Shown: positions 42,694-50,888 of the stretch, piece by piece | How positions within the stretch are numbered: position 1 is the first letter of the stretch | Layout of the letters: every line of letters starts with the position of its first letter | Origin: Acidobacteriaceae bacterium | Lineage (GTDB): Bacteria; Acidobacteriota; Terriglobia; Terriglobales; Acidobacteriaceae | Direction of reading: 5' to 3' | Assembly (NCBI GenBank): GCA_025462735.1 | Contig: JAOAPC010000016.1 | Location: 1-64,000, forward strand | DNA: 64,000 nt | Program-made: the position numbers and the translations under genes | The notes under the pieces: model-generated | Told to the model about the DNA's origin: nothing | Seen by the model: the letters and a program-made list of their open reading frames with translations, nothing else | Database searches by the model: none

Positions 42694-43653
42694 ATGTCCC
42701 CGGAAACTGTGATTGCCGCGTCCGATCGGGCTTCCCGCCTGGAAACTGAACTCAAAAAAGTCATTCGCGGCAAGGATGAGGTGGTCCGCCTGGCCATGGT
42801 TTCGGTGCTGGCGCACGGGCATCTGCTGATCGAAGGCGTTCCGGGTGTAGGCAAAACAACTCTGGCGCATGCTCTGGCGCGCTTATTGGGCTGCAGTTTT
42901 CAGCGCGTGCAGTTCACCAGCGACATGCTTCCCTCAGACATCATTGGTATTTCAATTTACTCCGCCACCGAGCAGAAATTCGAATTCAAGCGTGGCCCGA
43001 TTTTCACCAACGTTCTGCTGGCCGACGAAATCAACCGCACCACGCCGAAAACTCAGTCGGCATTGCTCGAAGCGATGAACGAAGGCCAAGTCACAGTCGA
43101 TGCGATCTGCCACCCGCTGCCGCAGCCATTTTTGGTTATCGCGACCCAGAACCCGGTCGAGCACCACGGAACTTATCCGCTACCCGAGTCGCAGCTTGAC
43201 CGATTCCTGATGCGCGTGCAAATGGGATATCCCGACAGCAAGTCGGAGCGCCACATTCTTCGCGCCGAAGCCGGGACCGCGCAACTTGAGAATCTGCAGC
43301 CGGTGCTGACCGGGGCCGATGTTCTTGAAATGCAGCACCAGGTGACGCAGGTGGAAGTGGACGATTCTCTGGTGAGTTATGCGCTTGAAATTGTGGCCCG
43401 CACGCGCAAGCATGAAAAGCTCACGCTGGGAGTTTCACCGCGCGGCTCGCAAATGCTTTACCGGGCCGCGCAGGCCATGGCATTTATGGACGGACGCAAC
43501 TTCTGCGTTCCCGAGGACTTTAAGCCGCTCGCAGTGCCGGTCTTCGCCCATCGCGTCGCTATTCACGGGATGAACTCGTCCGGCCTGAAGAAATCGGTTC
43601 GCGCCGAAGACGTCATTCAGGAAATCGTCGAGTCAGTACCGGTGCCGGTATAG
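42694..43653 (+). CDS. MoxR-family AAA+ ATPase
   Basis: 319 aa. MoxR ATPases act as chaperones that activate partner proteins, often with DUF58 and VWFA proteins coded downstream. Walker A GVPGVGKTT at 48-56, then TSDMLPSDIIGISIYSATEQ, Walker B LLADEINRTTPKTQSALLEA with the MoxR insertion, sensor 1 LVIATQNPVEHHGTYPLPES and the arginine-finger region SQLDRFLMRV. The lid domain follows (YALEIVARTRKHEKLTLGVS, P-R-G-S-Q-M). Unusually no DUF58 or VWFA gene follows: a REP cluster and a RAYT transposase gene lie there instead, perhaps having separated the operon. Confidence 0.93.
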   Translation: MSPETVIAASDRASRLETELKKVIRGKDEVVRLAMVSVLAHGHLLIEGVPGVGKTTLAHALARLLGCSFQRVQFTSDMLPSDIIGISIYSATEQKFEFKRGPIFTNVLLADEINRTTPKTQSALLEAMNEGQVTVDAICHPLPQPFLVIATQNPVEHHGTYPLPESQLDRFLMRVQMGYPDSKSERHILRAEAGTAQLENLQPVLTGADVLEMQHQVTQVEVDDSLVSYALEIVARTRKHEKLTLGVSPRGSQMLYRAAQAMAFMDGRNFCVPEDFKPLAVPVFAHRVAIHGMNSSGLKKSVRAEDVIQEIVESVPVPV

Positions 43654-43666
43654 TTTTGAACATGCA

Positions 43667-43788
43667 ATTTGAACATGTAGGGGCGGCCCTCCAGGCCCGC
43701 CCTAGTATCTTTCTAGAATCTCCGATAATTTGAACATGTAGAGGCGGCCATCCAGGCCCGCCCCAGTATCTTTCAGAATCTCCCAGAA
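43667..43788. repeat. Tandem 60-bp REP palindromes
   Basis: Two direct copies (43667-43726 and 43728-43788) beginning AATTTGAACATGTAG. Each holds a GGGGCGGCCCTCCAGGCCCG-type palindrome and ends AGTATCTTTC. The second overlaps the 3' end of the RAYT gene. Same family as elements at 44334, 61185, and inside murC and murF. Confidence 0.85.
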
Positions 43789-44255
43789 TCAACCGGCGAA
43801 TCGATCGGCTTTCTCCAGAGCCACGGATATTCAGCAGGAAGACTCACCAAACCTTCGCGTACTGGATTCGCCAAAATGTAAGCAATCTTCGCATCCAGGC
43901 TTTCGGATGAGCGGAGTACGCGGTCGAATGATTCCTCTTGCCAGAGAGTTTGGCTACCGAGCCTCGCGTTGATCTGGCGTGCCGAGAAGCTCTTGATACT
44001 TCTCATGATTTTGTGGAGCGGCCAAATCTGATTGCAATTCAAATCAACCAGGGGCGTAAGGATAAGGTGGACGTGATCGGGCATTATCACGGCCACGTAG
44101 AGGTTGTACTTGGTTCCGTGTCCGTGACGACAGCAGTTCAGTACAATTGTCCGCGCCCAATCGGGCAAGATAACGCCGTGCCTCGTGACGAATGTGATGA
44201 AGTGTCGGGAATAATCCTTCTGAATATGCGGCAGATTGCGGCGGTAGAAACGCAC
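43773..44255 (-). CDS. REP-associated tyrosine transposase (RAYT, Y1_Tnp)
   Basis: 160 aa, GTG start at 44255. Y1 transposases nick single-stranded REP sequences using one tyrosine and an HUH metal site. Seen: MPDHVHLILTPLVDL (the H-V-H form of HUH) at about residue 58, KIMRSIKSFSARQINARL, LWQEESFDRVLRSSESLDAK and IAYILANPVREGLVSLPAEY, all typical. The catalytic Tyr is probably Tyr127 of the helix KIAYILANPV (inferred by family alignment memory). The end of the gene overlaps a REP copy, which probably reshaped its C-terminus. Confidence 0.9.
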   Translation of the reverse strand: MRFYRRNLPHIQKDYSRHFITFVTRHGVILPDWARTIVLNCCRHGHGTKYNLYVAVIMPDHVHLILTPLVDLNCNQIWPLHKIMRSIKSFSARQINARLGSQTLWQEESFDRVLRSSESLDAKIAYILANPVREGLVSLPAEYPWLWRKPIDSPVDSGRF

Positions 44256-44333
44256 GGTTCGATTGTCTACCCGGTACTGACCAACCTGACGCGAAAATCA
44301 ATGTGCGCTTCAATTCGGGACAAGCTAGTCTCT

Positions 44334-44364
44334 GTGCGGACCTAGAGGGCCGCCCCTACACGGC
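44334..44364. repeat. Inverted REP half-copy
   Basis: GGACCTAGAGGGCCGCCCCT followed by ACA is the reverse complement, with about three mismatches, of the REP at 43667-43726. It lies between the RAYT start and the DUF4149 gene. Confidence 0.75.
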
Positions 44365-44382
44365 ACGAATTATATTCATACT

Positions 44383-44868
44383 ATGACTTTCCTGCGATTT
44401 CTGATGCTCCTGTCCCTCGTCACCTGGATCGGTGCACTCATCTTCTTCCCTGTTGTCGCGCAGATCTCGTTTACGGTATTGCCGTCGACGCATCTGGCAG
44501 GACTCGTCGTCCGCAATTCGCTGATTGCATTGCACTGGATGGGCTTTGTATCCGGAATTGTCTTTCTGGCGTGTTCGTCGATCTACAACCGCGTAGCGAT
44601 CGGGAGATTCCGCGTTACAGCTCTGAGCCATATCCTGGTGATCGTTATGCTGGGACTCACCGCGATTTCACAATTCAAAATCATCCCCCGCATGGATGCG
44701 CTGCGCGTTTCGGCTGGGGAAATATCCGCGCTCCCTGCAGGCAGTCCCGTCGGGGCGGAATTTAATTCGCTGCACACTTGGTCCACTCGCATTGAAGGAG
44801 CCGTGCTGATTCTCGGGCTGCTGGTGCTGTACTCTGTCGCGCGGCGCTTTTCATCCTCACACGCGTAG
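44383..44868 (+). CDS. DUF4149-type membrane protein
   Basis: 161 aa, four helices: FLMLLSLVTWIGALIFFPVV, A-L-H-W-M-G-F-V-S-G-I-V-F-L-A, LSHILVIVMLGLTAISQFKI and G-A-V-L-I-L-G-L-L-V-L-Y-S. The pattern W-I-G-x-x-x-F-F-P-V-V-A in helix 1, a conserved basic loop after helix 3 (I-I-P-R-M-D-A-L-R), and the F-N-x-L-H-x-W-S-T pre-helix-4 segment identify DUF4149 (TMEM205-like) proteins. Function unknown. Confidence 0.85.
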   Translation: MTFLRFLMLLSLVTWIGALIFFPVVAQISFTVLPSTHLAGLVVRNSLIALHWMGFVSGIVFLACSSIYNRVAIGRFRVTALSHILVIVMLGLTAISQFKIIPRMDALRVSAGEISALPAGSPVGAEFNSLHTWSTRIEGAVLILGLLVLYSVARRFSSSHA

Positions 44869-44920
44869 ATCGCGCTAATCATTTATTCTGTTTAATTGCT
44901 GTTTGGCCTTCTGGTATTCC

Positions 44921-45000
44921 CTCCGTGAACCTCCGTGGTCTCTGTGGTTAGGTCAAAAAGCCTGAACCACAGAGACCACAGAGTTACACCGAGGAATCAC
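44921..45000. repeat. ACCACAGAGACCACAGAG palindrome
   Basis: CTCTGTGGTTAGG and CCTGAACCACAGAG pair, continuing into GTGGTC/GACCAC, around an A-rich loop. Family members occur at 52289-52322 and 59691-59760. Between DUF4149 and ychF it might act as a terminator. A GCTAAGAGCTA-type motif (45005-45041) then leads to ychF. Confidence 0.7.
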
Positions 45001-45042
45001 GGATTTGCTAAGAGCTAGGAGCTAACAGCTAAAAGCTGCATT

Positions 45043-46125
45043 ATGAAAACTGGCATCATTGGCCTGCCACAGGTAGGCAAGACATCGTTGTTTAGGATTC
45101 TCACCAAGGCATCTGTTTCCCCGGCGCGCGCCAATCCCCGCGAGGCCCACATCGGAGTCGCCAAAGTTCCTGACGATCGCCTGGACCGCCTCGCCGCACA
45201 GTGCAATCCGAAAAAGCTGACCCACGCTGCGGTTGAGTACGTGGACCTCGGCGCTATCGGCCAGGATGCACTCAAAGAGTCGGGTTACATCGGCCATCTG
45301 CGCAACGTAGATGCTGTCGCCCACGTGGTGCGGGCTTTCGAGGATGACTCCATTCCTCATGCCGGGCCGATTGATCCGCTGCGCGACATCAAGAACGTGG
45401 AATTCGACCTGATGGTCAGCGACCTCGGCCAGATCGAAAAGCGCTTGGAGCGGGTAGAAAAAGATTTGAAAAAGATGCGCTCGGCCGATCTCGAAAAAGA
45501 ATTGGAGTTGCTGAAGCGCGCAAAAACCCAGATCGAAAGCGAACGCCCGCTGCGTGAAATGGAAATGACGCCAGAGGACAAAAAGCGCTTCCGCGGATTT
45601 ATGTTTCTCAGCGAGAAGCCAATTCTCTACGTGCTGAACATAGGCGAAAGCACTGAGCTGGGGAAAGACCTGGAAAACGCCGTGCAAAAGTACAAATTAG
45701 GCGATGTTGCCGCTCGACCGAATGCCGGAGCAACGGCAATCTGCGGCAAAGTCGAAGCCGAACTGGCCGAAATGAGCGACGCTGATGCCGCCGAATTCCT
45801 CTCTAGCTACGGACTTCAGGAGAGCGGCCTCACCCGACTGATCCGCACCACGTACGCATTACTTGGTCTAATTTCTTTTTTCACGGTCGGCGAAGACGAA
45901 TGCCGCGCCTGGACTATCCCGGTCAACACCCGCGCTGTTCAGGCGGCGGGGGCTATTCATTCAGATCTTGAACATCACTTCATCCGCGCCGAGACCATCG
46001 GCTGGAACCAACTGCTCGAAGCCGGATCAGAAGCCAATGCCCGCGCCAAAGGCACTCTGCGCCTCGAAGGCAAAGACTACATCGTGCAAGATGGGGATGT
46101 GATGCACATAAGACACTCGGGTTAG
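45043..46125 (+). CDS. ychF: YchF-type P-loop ATPase (OLA1/YchF)
   Basis: 360 aa. YchF hydrolyses ATP rather than GTP and associates with ribosomes and stress responses. P-loop GLPQVGKTS at 7-15; the nucleotide-specificity motif is N-x-x-E (LYVLNIGEST) instead of N-K-x-D, as expected for YchF. A helical arm (about 128-175: LGQIEKRLERVEKDLKKMRS) and a C-terminal TGS domain (LISFFTVGEDECRAWTIPVN, D-L-E-H-H-F-I-R-A-E, V-Q-D-G-D-V-M-H-I) complete it. The switch II segment reads YVDLGAIGQDALKES instead of the canonical D-I-A-G-L-V-K-G-A-S, an unusual departure. Confidence 0.9.
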   Translation: MKTGIIGLPQVGKTSLFRILTKASVSPARANPREAHIGVAKVPDDRLDRLAAQCNPKKLTHAAVEYVDLGAIGQDALKESGYIGHLRNVDAVAHVVRAFEDDSIPHAGPIDPLRDIKNVEFDLMVSDLGQIEKRLERVEKDLKKMRSADLEKELELLKRAKTQIESERPLREMEMTPEDKKRFRGFMFLSEKPILYVLNIGESTELGKDLENAVQKYKLGDVAARPNAGATAICGKVEAELAEMSDADAAEFLSSYGLQESGLTRLIRTTYALLGLISFFTVGEDECRAWTIPVNTRAVQAAGAIHSDLEHHFIRAETIGWNQLLEAGSEANARAKGTLRLEGKDYIVQDGDVMHIRHSG

Positions 46126-46187
46126 ACAACGTAGCGGGAGTGCAGACAGCTCAGCTATGCGAGAATTTAGTGCTAAACTTCTGTCGC

Positions 46188-46922
46188 ATGTCAGTGTACT
46201 CCTACAGTGAACGGCATATCGAAGAGAGAGTCAACCGGGCTAGGCGAATTCGTTTCTGGTTCGTCGTTGTTGTCTCCCTGGTATTTGCTGCAGTGTGCCT
46301 GCTGTACTTCTACTCTCCGGGTTCTCCAATTCTGCGCATACCAATTTGGGGTCCACTGTTAGGTATTGTCATCACACTCTTTCTGCCTTGGAATTGGAGG
46401 GCTTGGCCCGAGAACCTGAGAAAGTCGCTCGGGCAAACGAGTATCGAAATATCTGCTGGTAGCGTAGCTATGTCTGGCCCTCAGGGATTCAAGAGAGAGT
46501 TCAGCAGTGGGGAGATTGTACTAACTGAAGAACCTTCTTTGGGGACAGGTCTCTATCTGCGGACATCCAACCGCTACCGTTGGATTGCGATTCCACGCAG
46601 GCTTGCTGGCTACGAAGCTATCAAGCAAGAACTCGGCGCGGTGGGATTTTCAGTGGTCAGGACGACTATTCCACCCAATTGGGAGGAATTCGCAGGTATG
46701 CTGCTGTTTGCAGGGACGGTAATCTGCTCATTCGCTGTGCACAATATCCGAGCGCTCAGTGTGAATCTTTTGGTCGCTTTGCTGCTCTCTGTCGGATGGT
46801 TTTTCGTCATCAACGCAAATCCAGATGTTCTGAAATTGCCTCAGATGCGTTGGGCTAGGTTCGGTGCGTTCCTTCCGGTCGTGTTTGCGGCGGCAGGCCT
46901 GTGGTCGGCACTGCACGACTAA
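46188..46922 (+). CDS. Hypothetical membrane protein
   Basis: ATG 46188 (MSVYSYSERHIEERVNRARR) is preferred to the upstream frame start. 244 aa: two helices (RFWFVVVVSLVFAAVCLLYF and I-W-G-P-L-L-G-I-V-I-T-L-F-L-P-W) separated by a short loop, a PH-like beta domain (about 80-160: SIEISAGSVAMSGPQGFKRE, RTSNRYRWIAIPRRLAGYEA), then three helices (residues about 165-240). Domain order recalls bPH_2/YdbT-like membrane proteins. Its stop TAA and the murC stop TAG overlap (CTAA at 46919-46922), with no spacer between convergent genes. Confidence 0.7.
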   Translation: MSVYSYSERHIEERVNRARRIRFWFVVVVSLVFAAVCLLYFYSPGSPILRIPIWGPLLGIVITLFLPWNWRAWPENLRKSLGQTSIEISAGSVAMSGPQGFKREFSSGEIVLTEEPSLGTGLYLRTSNRYRWIAIPRRLAGYEAIKQELGAVGFSVVRTTIPPNWEEFAGMLLFAGTVICSFAVHNIRALSVNLLVALLLSVGWFFVINANPDVLKLPQMRWARFGAFLPVVFAAAGLWSALHD

Positions 46923-48400
46923 GAGATTGAACTGGTTTCTGACTCTCGCATTCCAGCCGCTTCCAGTTTCTCCAACAGCATAGGCGCGAGCTGTGACACC
47001 GACCCGGCACCCAGCGTCAGGATCATGTCGCCTTCGTGCGCATTCGCGGTTACCGCCTGAACGGCATCTTCGAAAGATCCGGCGTATTGGGCTGAGGCAT
47101 CCCCCTTCTCAGAAATTCTACGTGTCAGCGTTTCGCCCGTAATGCCTTCGATCGGTTGCTCACTCGCAGGATAGATATCCAAAACGTGTAGCGAGTCGGC
47201 ATCTTCAAAAGCCGTCGCGAAGTCATCCATCAGATCGCGGGTGCGGGTATAACGATGCGGTTGGAAGATGACGTGAATCTTCCGGTATCCACATTGCCGC
47301 GCCGCGGCCAGCGTCGCACGAATCTCTGTTGGGTGATGGCCGTAATCATCAATGACAGAAACTCCACCTGCCTTCCCGCGCAATTGAAAGCGCCGGTCCA
47401 CGCCACGAAAATTCTCTAACGCCTCTTGAATCTGAGCGACGGAAATGTCCAAACCCACTCCGACTGCAATCGCCGCAGTTGCATTCAGCACATTGTGCAA
47501 GCCGGGCACCTGCAAGCGGAATTGGCCGAGATCTCCTCCGCGAAACGTGACTGAGAATTGGTTTGCGTAGGGGCGGACGCCCTCGTCCGCCCGACCCATG
47601 GGTCGTTCCTTCCCGGCGAAAATCGCGCCGGCCCCCGGATGTGGGCGTCCGGGGCTACATGGCTTGATATAGAAATCCGAGCCTTTACGCGTGCCATAGC
47701 TAACCATGCGGCGCTTCAATTTAGGAAGAATGCGCCGCAGCATAGGATCGTCATTGCAGGCCACAACAATTCCGTAGAAGGGCACGCGATCCATAAAGTC
47801 CAGGAACGCGCGTTTTATGTCCGTCAGATTGCGGTAACAATCCATGTGCTCGCGATCGATATTGGTGACGACTGCGATGATTGGCGAAAGCTTCAGAAAC
47901 GACCGGTCGCTTTCGTCCGCCTCGGCGACGAGATATTGTGATCGCCCCAGCCTCGCGTTCGAGCCCATTGCGTCCACGCGCCCACCGACAACAACCGTTG
48001 GATCAAGTCCGCCCGCCGCGAGTACGGCCGCAATCATCGAGGTGGTTGTCGTCTTGCCATGCATGCCGGCGATGGCAATGCCGTACTTCAATCGCATCAG
48101 CTCTGCCAGCATCTCCGCGCGCTGAATCACAGGAACATGCAGCCGGCGGGCTTCTTCGACTTCCGGATTACCCGCCTGGATTGCTGAACTGGTAACGACG
48201 ACTTCCGCGCCCGAGACGTTTTCGGCGCTATGGCCTTCAAAAATGGTTGCGCCAAGTCTCTGCAATCGGTCCGTGACCGAAGATCGCTTCAGGTCCGAGC
48301 CAGAAATTTTGTAGCCGAGATTCAGCAGCACCTCGGCAATGCCGCTCATGCCGATGCCGCCGATGCCGACAAAATGAATACGTTGAATCTTGGCAAACAT
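46919..48400 (-). CDS. murC: UDP-N-acetylmuramate--L-alanine ligase MurC
   Basis: Adds L-Ala to UDP-MurNAc, the first peptide step. ATG 48400 (MFAKIQRIHFVGIGGIGMSG) is the normal start; the open frame upstream is not used. Motifs: N-terminal Rossmann G-I-G-G-I-G-M-S-G-I-A-E, ATP loop AGMHGKTTTTSMIAAVL at 111-127, V-A-E-A-D-E-S-D-R-S-F, N-I-D-R-E-H-M-D, H-N-V-L-N-A-T-A-A-I-A and FQPHRYTRTRDLMDDFATAF. Residues 248-278 are a 31-residue extra stretch coded by a palindromic repeat, in the loop after S-D-F-Y-I-K. The length (493 aa) is about 30 over the norm, matching that insert. Last gene of the dcw cluster here. Confidence 0.96.
   Translation of the reverse strand: MFAKIQRIHFVGIGGIGMSGIAEVLLNLGYKISGSDLKRSSVTDRLQRLGATIFEGHSAENVSGAEVVVTSSAIQAGNPEVEEARRLHVPVIQRAEMLAELMRLKYGIAIAGMHGKTTTTSMIAAVLAAGGLDPTVVVGGRVDAMGSNARLGRSQYLVAEADESDRSFLKLSPIIAVVTNIDREHMDCYRNLTDIKRAFLDFMDRVPFYGIVVACNDDPMLRRILPKLKRRMVSYGTRKGSDFYIKPCSPGRPHPGAGAIFAGKERPMGRADEGVRPYANQFSVTFRGGDLGQFRLQVPGLHNVLNATAAIAVGVGLDISVAQIQEALENFRGVDRRFQLRGKAGGVSVIDDYGHHPTEIRATLAAARQCGYRKIHVIFQPHRYTRTRDLMDDFATAFEDADSLHVLDIYPASEQPIEGITGETLTRRISEKGDASAQYAGSFEDAVQAVTANAHEGDMILTLGAGSVSQLAPMLLEKLEAAGMRESETSSIS
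47567..47658. repeat. 92-nt double-hairpin element inside murC
   Basis: Starts GTAGGGGCGGACGCC, continues with CGTCCGCCC (first hairpin), a variable middle, then CCCCCGGATGTGGGCGTCCG (second hairpin) and GGGGCTAC. The two ends match the murF element. The murC frame stays open throughout and the other frame on this strand is open as well. Confidence 0.8.
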
Positions 48401-48442
48401 AAGCCTGCGGTTTCCTTCGTACATAGCCCGACGAATACGCAT

Positions 48443-48579
48443 CGGGAGGGGCATGACTTCAGTCGTGCCATTTTGCGCAACTTAAATCTGGCTTTAGCCA
48501 CTGAGGAAAATTCGATCTGGACCTCAGGGGCTAAAGCCACAGTAAACGAATCGGTTTTGGCACGGCTAAGCCCCTCCCG
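48443..48579. repeat. Nested palindrome between murG and murC
   Basis: Outer arms CGGGAGGGGC and GCCCCTCCCG are perfect; inner arms TGGCTTTAGCC and GGCTAAAGCCA pair as well, with CTGAGG/CCTCAG next to them. Same family as 12889-13004 and 58861-58939. It takes up nearly all of the murG-murC spacer, so murC translation or stability may depend on it. Confidence 0.8.
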
Positions 48580-48588
48580 TTCAAAACA

Positions 48589-49668
48589 TCATGGGGTAGT
48601 TTCAACTCCTGCCACTTTTGCCGCCAGCTCCGCAATTTCTTTGGAAGCGTTTGGATGCGACATTGCCCGCGCCGCATCGCCCATTTTCGCCAGCCGCGAC
48701 GGATCATCGAGCAGCGCGCAGATCGTATCCACCAACCAGACTTCATCCAGCCGAGTTTCCTCAAGGACTACTGCCGCGTTTTCCTGTTCCATGGCTTCAG
48801 CATTCCGACGCTGATGATCGTCGGCAGCGAGCGGAAAAGGGACGAAGATGGCCGGCTTGCCTGCGGCCGCAATTTCCGCGACCGTGCTGGCACCTGAGCG
48901 GCACAAAACCAAGTCGGCGCGGGCAAAAAAGGCAGGCATGTCGTCGATGAACTTGTGGACCTCGGCGGAAATTGCAGTCCCGGCGTAAGCAGCTTGCACC
49001 TCATTATAGTCACGCTCGCCGGTCTGATGGATCACGTGCAGCCCCGGCAAACGTCGCGTCAGCTCTGGGAGCGAGCGCATCATTGCGTGGTTGATGGCAC
49101 GGGCTCCCTGGCTTCCGCCGAACACCAGCAACGTTGGCGCACCAGGAGAATAGCGCTTCTTTGGGATTTGAAAGAATGCCGGACGTACGGGAACTCCGGT
49201 CACCACGGCATTGCGGAAATGTTCGGCGGTCTGCTCAAAATGCACGGCGGCTGCGGACACAAAATGCGCCACCATACGGTTCGCAAATCCGGGCACCAGA
49301 TTCGGCTCAAAGGCCAGAGTTGGAATATGCTTCAGAAGAGCTGCCAGCATTGCGGGGCCGGAGGCGTATCCGCCCACCCCGATCACCACGTCGGGCTGAA
49401 ACTCGTTCAGCATTCCGGCTGCAGCAAAGATAGCGCGAGGGAGATCGAAAGCAGTTCGCAGCCGCGTCGCCAGACTCACCCGGTTCAGCGCGCCGACTTT
49501 AACCAGTTGCAGAGGAAATCCCGCGGCAGGCACGAGCCGGTTCTCCAGACCCCGCGCCGTGCCGATAAATAGTACTTCGGCCTGATAGCGGCGCTGCAGC
49601 TCCTGTGCGATAGCGAGAGCGGGAATAACGTGGCCGCCAGTGCCTCCGCCCGCCAGAATGGCTCTCAT
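48589..49668 (-). CDS. murG: MurG N-acetylglucosaminyltransferase
   Basis: Adds GlcNAc to lipid I to form lipid II at the inner face of the membrane. ATG 49668 ([20 protein letters not shown]); a TTG 9 nt upstream is possible. GT28 fold with [18 protein letters not shown] at the N-terminus, [25 protein letters not shown] in the centre (second glycine loop) and [20 protein letters not shown] with [15 protein letters not shown], the UDP-GlcNAc site. Length 359 aa. ftsW lies 58 nt upstream on the same strand. No clear Shine-Dalgarno. Confidence 0.96.
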   Translation of the reverse strand: MRAILAGGGTGGHVIPALAIAQELQRRYQAEVLFIGTARGLENRLVPAAGFPLQLVKVGALNRVSLATRLRTAFDLPRAIFAAAGMLNEFQPDVVIGVGGYASGPAMLAALLKHIPTLAFEPNLVPGFANRMVAHFVSAAAVHFEQTAEHFRNAVVTGVPVRPAFFQIPKKRYSPGAPTLLVFGGSQGARAINHAMMRSLPELTRRLPGLHVIHQTGERDYNEVQAAYAGTAISAEVHKFIDDMPAFFARADLVLCRSGASTVAEIAAAGKPAIFVPFPLAADDHQRRNAEAMEQENAAVVLEETRLDEVWLVDTICALLDDPSRLAKMGDAARAMSHPNASKEIAELAAKVAGVETTP

Positions 49669-49726
49669 GAAAGGCAACTATATCTGAGCTGCCAGCTCTG
49701 CGTTCTCTGAGCTGCTCGTCCCGCGT

Positions 49727-50818
49727 TCACTCGGCCTGTTTCGTGATGTTAAGCAAAACGCCAACGCACGCCAGTGTAATGAACAGCGACGAGCCACCGT
49801 AGGAAATCAGCGGCAGCGGAATTCCCTTGGTCGGCATCAGGCCGAGCACCACGCTCATGTTGATGAAAGCCTGCACCACGACCATGCTTGTGATCCCGAC
49901 CGCGAGAAAGCGTCCGAACATGTCTTGGGTGCGCAATGCAGTGCGGACGCCACGCCACAGCAAGGTCGCAAATAGGGCCACAACGACCATGCAGCCCAGC
50001 AGTCCCATTTCTTCGCCGAGAACGGAAAAAATAAAATCTGTGTGAGGCTCGGGCAGATAAAAAAGTTTTTCTTTGCCTTCCATGAGTCCCACACCGGTCA
50101 AACCGCCGGTAGAAACCGCAATAAGCGATTGAATGATGTGAAAGCCACGGCCTTGTGGATCGGAGTAAGGATCCAGAAATGCCAGAATACGGTCGCGCCG
50201 GTAAGCTACGTGAAATATTAAGAAGTACAGCGGCAGCAGGGATCCCACGAAAGAATAGGCCAGATATTTTATTTCCAGTCCGGCGACGAACAAAATGCAA
50301 ATTGTGATTGCGGCGCAGGCAATCGCCGTGCCCAAATCGGGTTGAAAAACAATTAGCCCGATAAAAGCTAACGTAGGCACGATGGCAGGAATTAGAGTAT
50401 TGCGCCAATCGTCCATGGACCTTGTCCGGTTCTCTAGAAAAAATGCCAGGAACAGGATCAATGCGGGTTTCGCAAGCTCCGAAGGTTGGAATGAAAATCC
50501 GGCGAGGTGAATCCAGCGGTGGGTGTGATGTAAGCGGTCGAGAAAGAAAACCAGGATCAGCATCACCGTAGTGAGGCCGAGCAAACAAAAGACCACTGCA
50601 GGATGCTTGAGCCGCTTGTAATCAACCCTCATTCCGATCATCATGGCGATGAAACCAGCGATAGCCCATCCCATTTGGCGCAGCAAGAAGAAATATCCGG
50701 AGTGATATCGCTCCTTCGCGATAACCGCCGAAGCGCTAAACACCATCACCAGCCCAATAAAAACCAGCAGTAGGATGACGATGAACAGCAAGCGGTCGAC
50801 GCTGACGCGTTTTGCCAT
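49727..50818 (-). CDS. ftsW: Septal peptidoglycan polymerase FtsW (SEDS family)
   Basis: 363 aa, about 10 membrane segments. SEDS glycan polymerase acting with FtsI. Seen: LLFIVILLLVFIGLVMVFSA (helix 1), G-W-A-I-A-G-F-I-A-M-M, HRWIHLAGFSFQPSELAKPA with the R-W-I-x-L-x-x-x-x-x-Q-P-S-E motif, FQPDLGTAIACAAITICILF with the essential Asp after QP, and a large loop (RILAFLDPYSDPQGRGFHII, Q-S-L-I-A-V). C-terminal GIPLPLISYGGSSLFITLAC is the SEDS signature. Gene order next to murD and murG is typical for FtsW rather than RodA. Confidence 0.95.
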   Translation of the reverse strand: MAKRVSVDRLLFIVILLLVFIGLVMVFSASAVIAKERYHSGYFFLLRQMGWAIAGFIAMMIGMRVDYKRLKHPAVVFCLLGLTTVMLILVFFLDRLHHTHRWIHLAGFSFQPSELAKPALILFLAFFLENRTRSMDDWRNTLIPAIVPTLAFIGLIVFQPDLGTAIACAAITICILFVAGLEIKYLAYSFVGSLLPLYFLIFHVAYRRDRILAFLDPYSDPQGRGFHIIQSLIAVSTGGLTGVGLMEGKEKLFYLPEPHTDFIFSVLGEEMGLLGCMVVVALFATLLWRGVRTALRTQDMFGRFLAVGITSMVVVQAFINMSVVLGLMPTKGIPLPLISYGGSSLFITLACVGVLLNITKQAE

Positions 50819-50888
50819 GCGAATTTCATTTCAACACGGAGGCGTTAGGCGAAGGAGAATTCTTTGGGTCAGAATTCCAGCGAAGGGT

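Larger units (their letters stand above)
43667..44364 (-). mobile_element. RAYT with flanking REP palindromes (REPtron-like unit)
   Basis: The transposase gene 43773-44255 lies between a pair of REP palindromes on one side and an inverted half-copy on the other (44334-44364, GAGGGCCGCCCCTACA being the reverse complement of TGTAGGGGCGGCCCTC). This is the arrangement of REPtrons, in which a RAYT spreads its own palindromes. Confidence 0.75.

Noticed and set aside
48401-48454. N-terminal extension of MurC to 48454
   Set aside because: The added residues (MPLPMRIRRAMYEGN) are not MurC-like and fall in the palindromic spacer; ATG 48400 gives the standard N-terminus.
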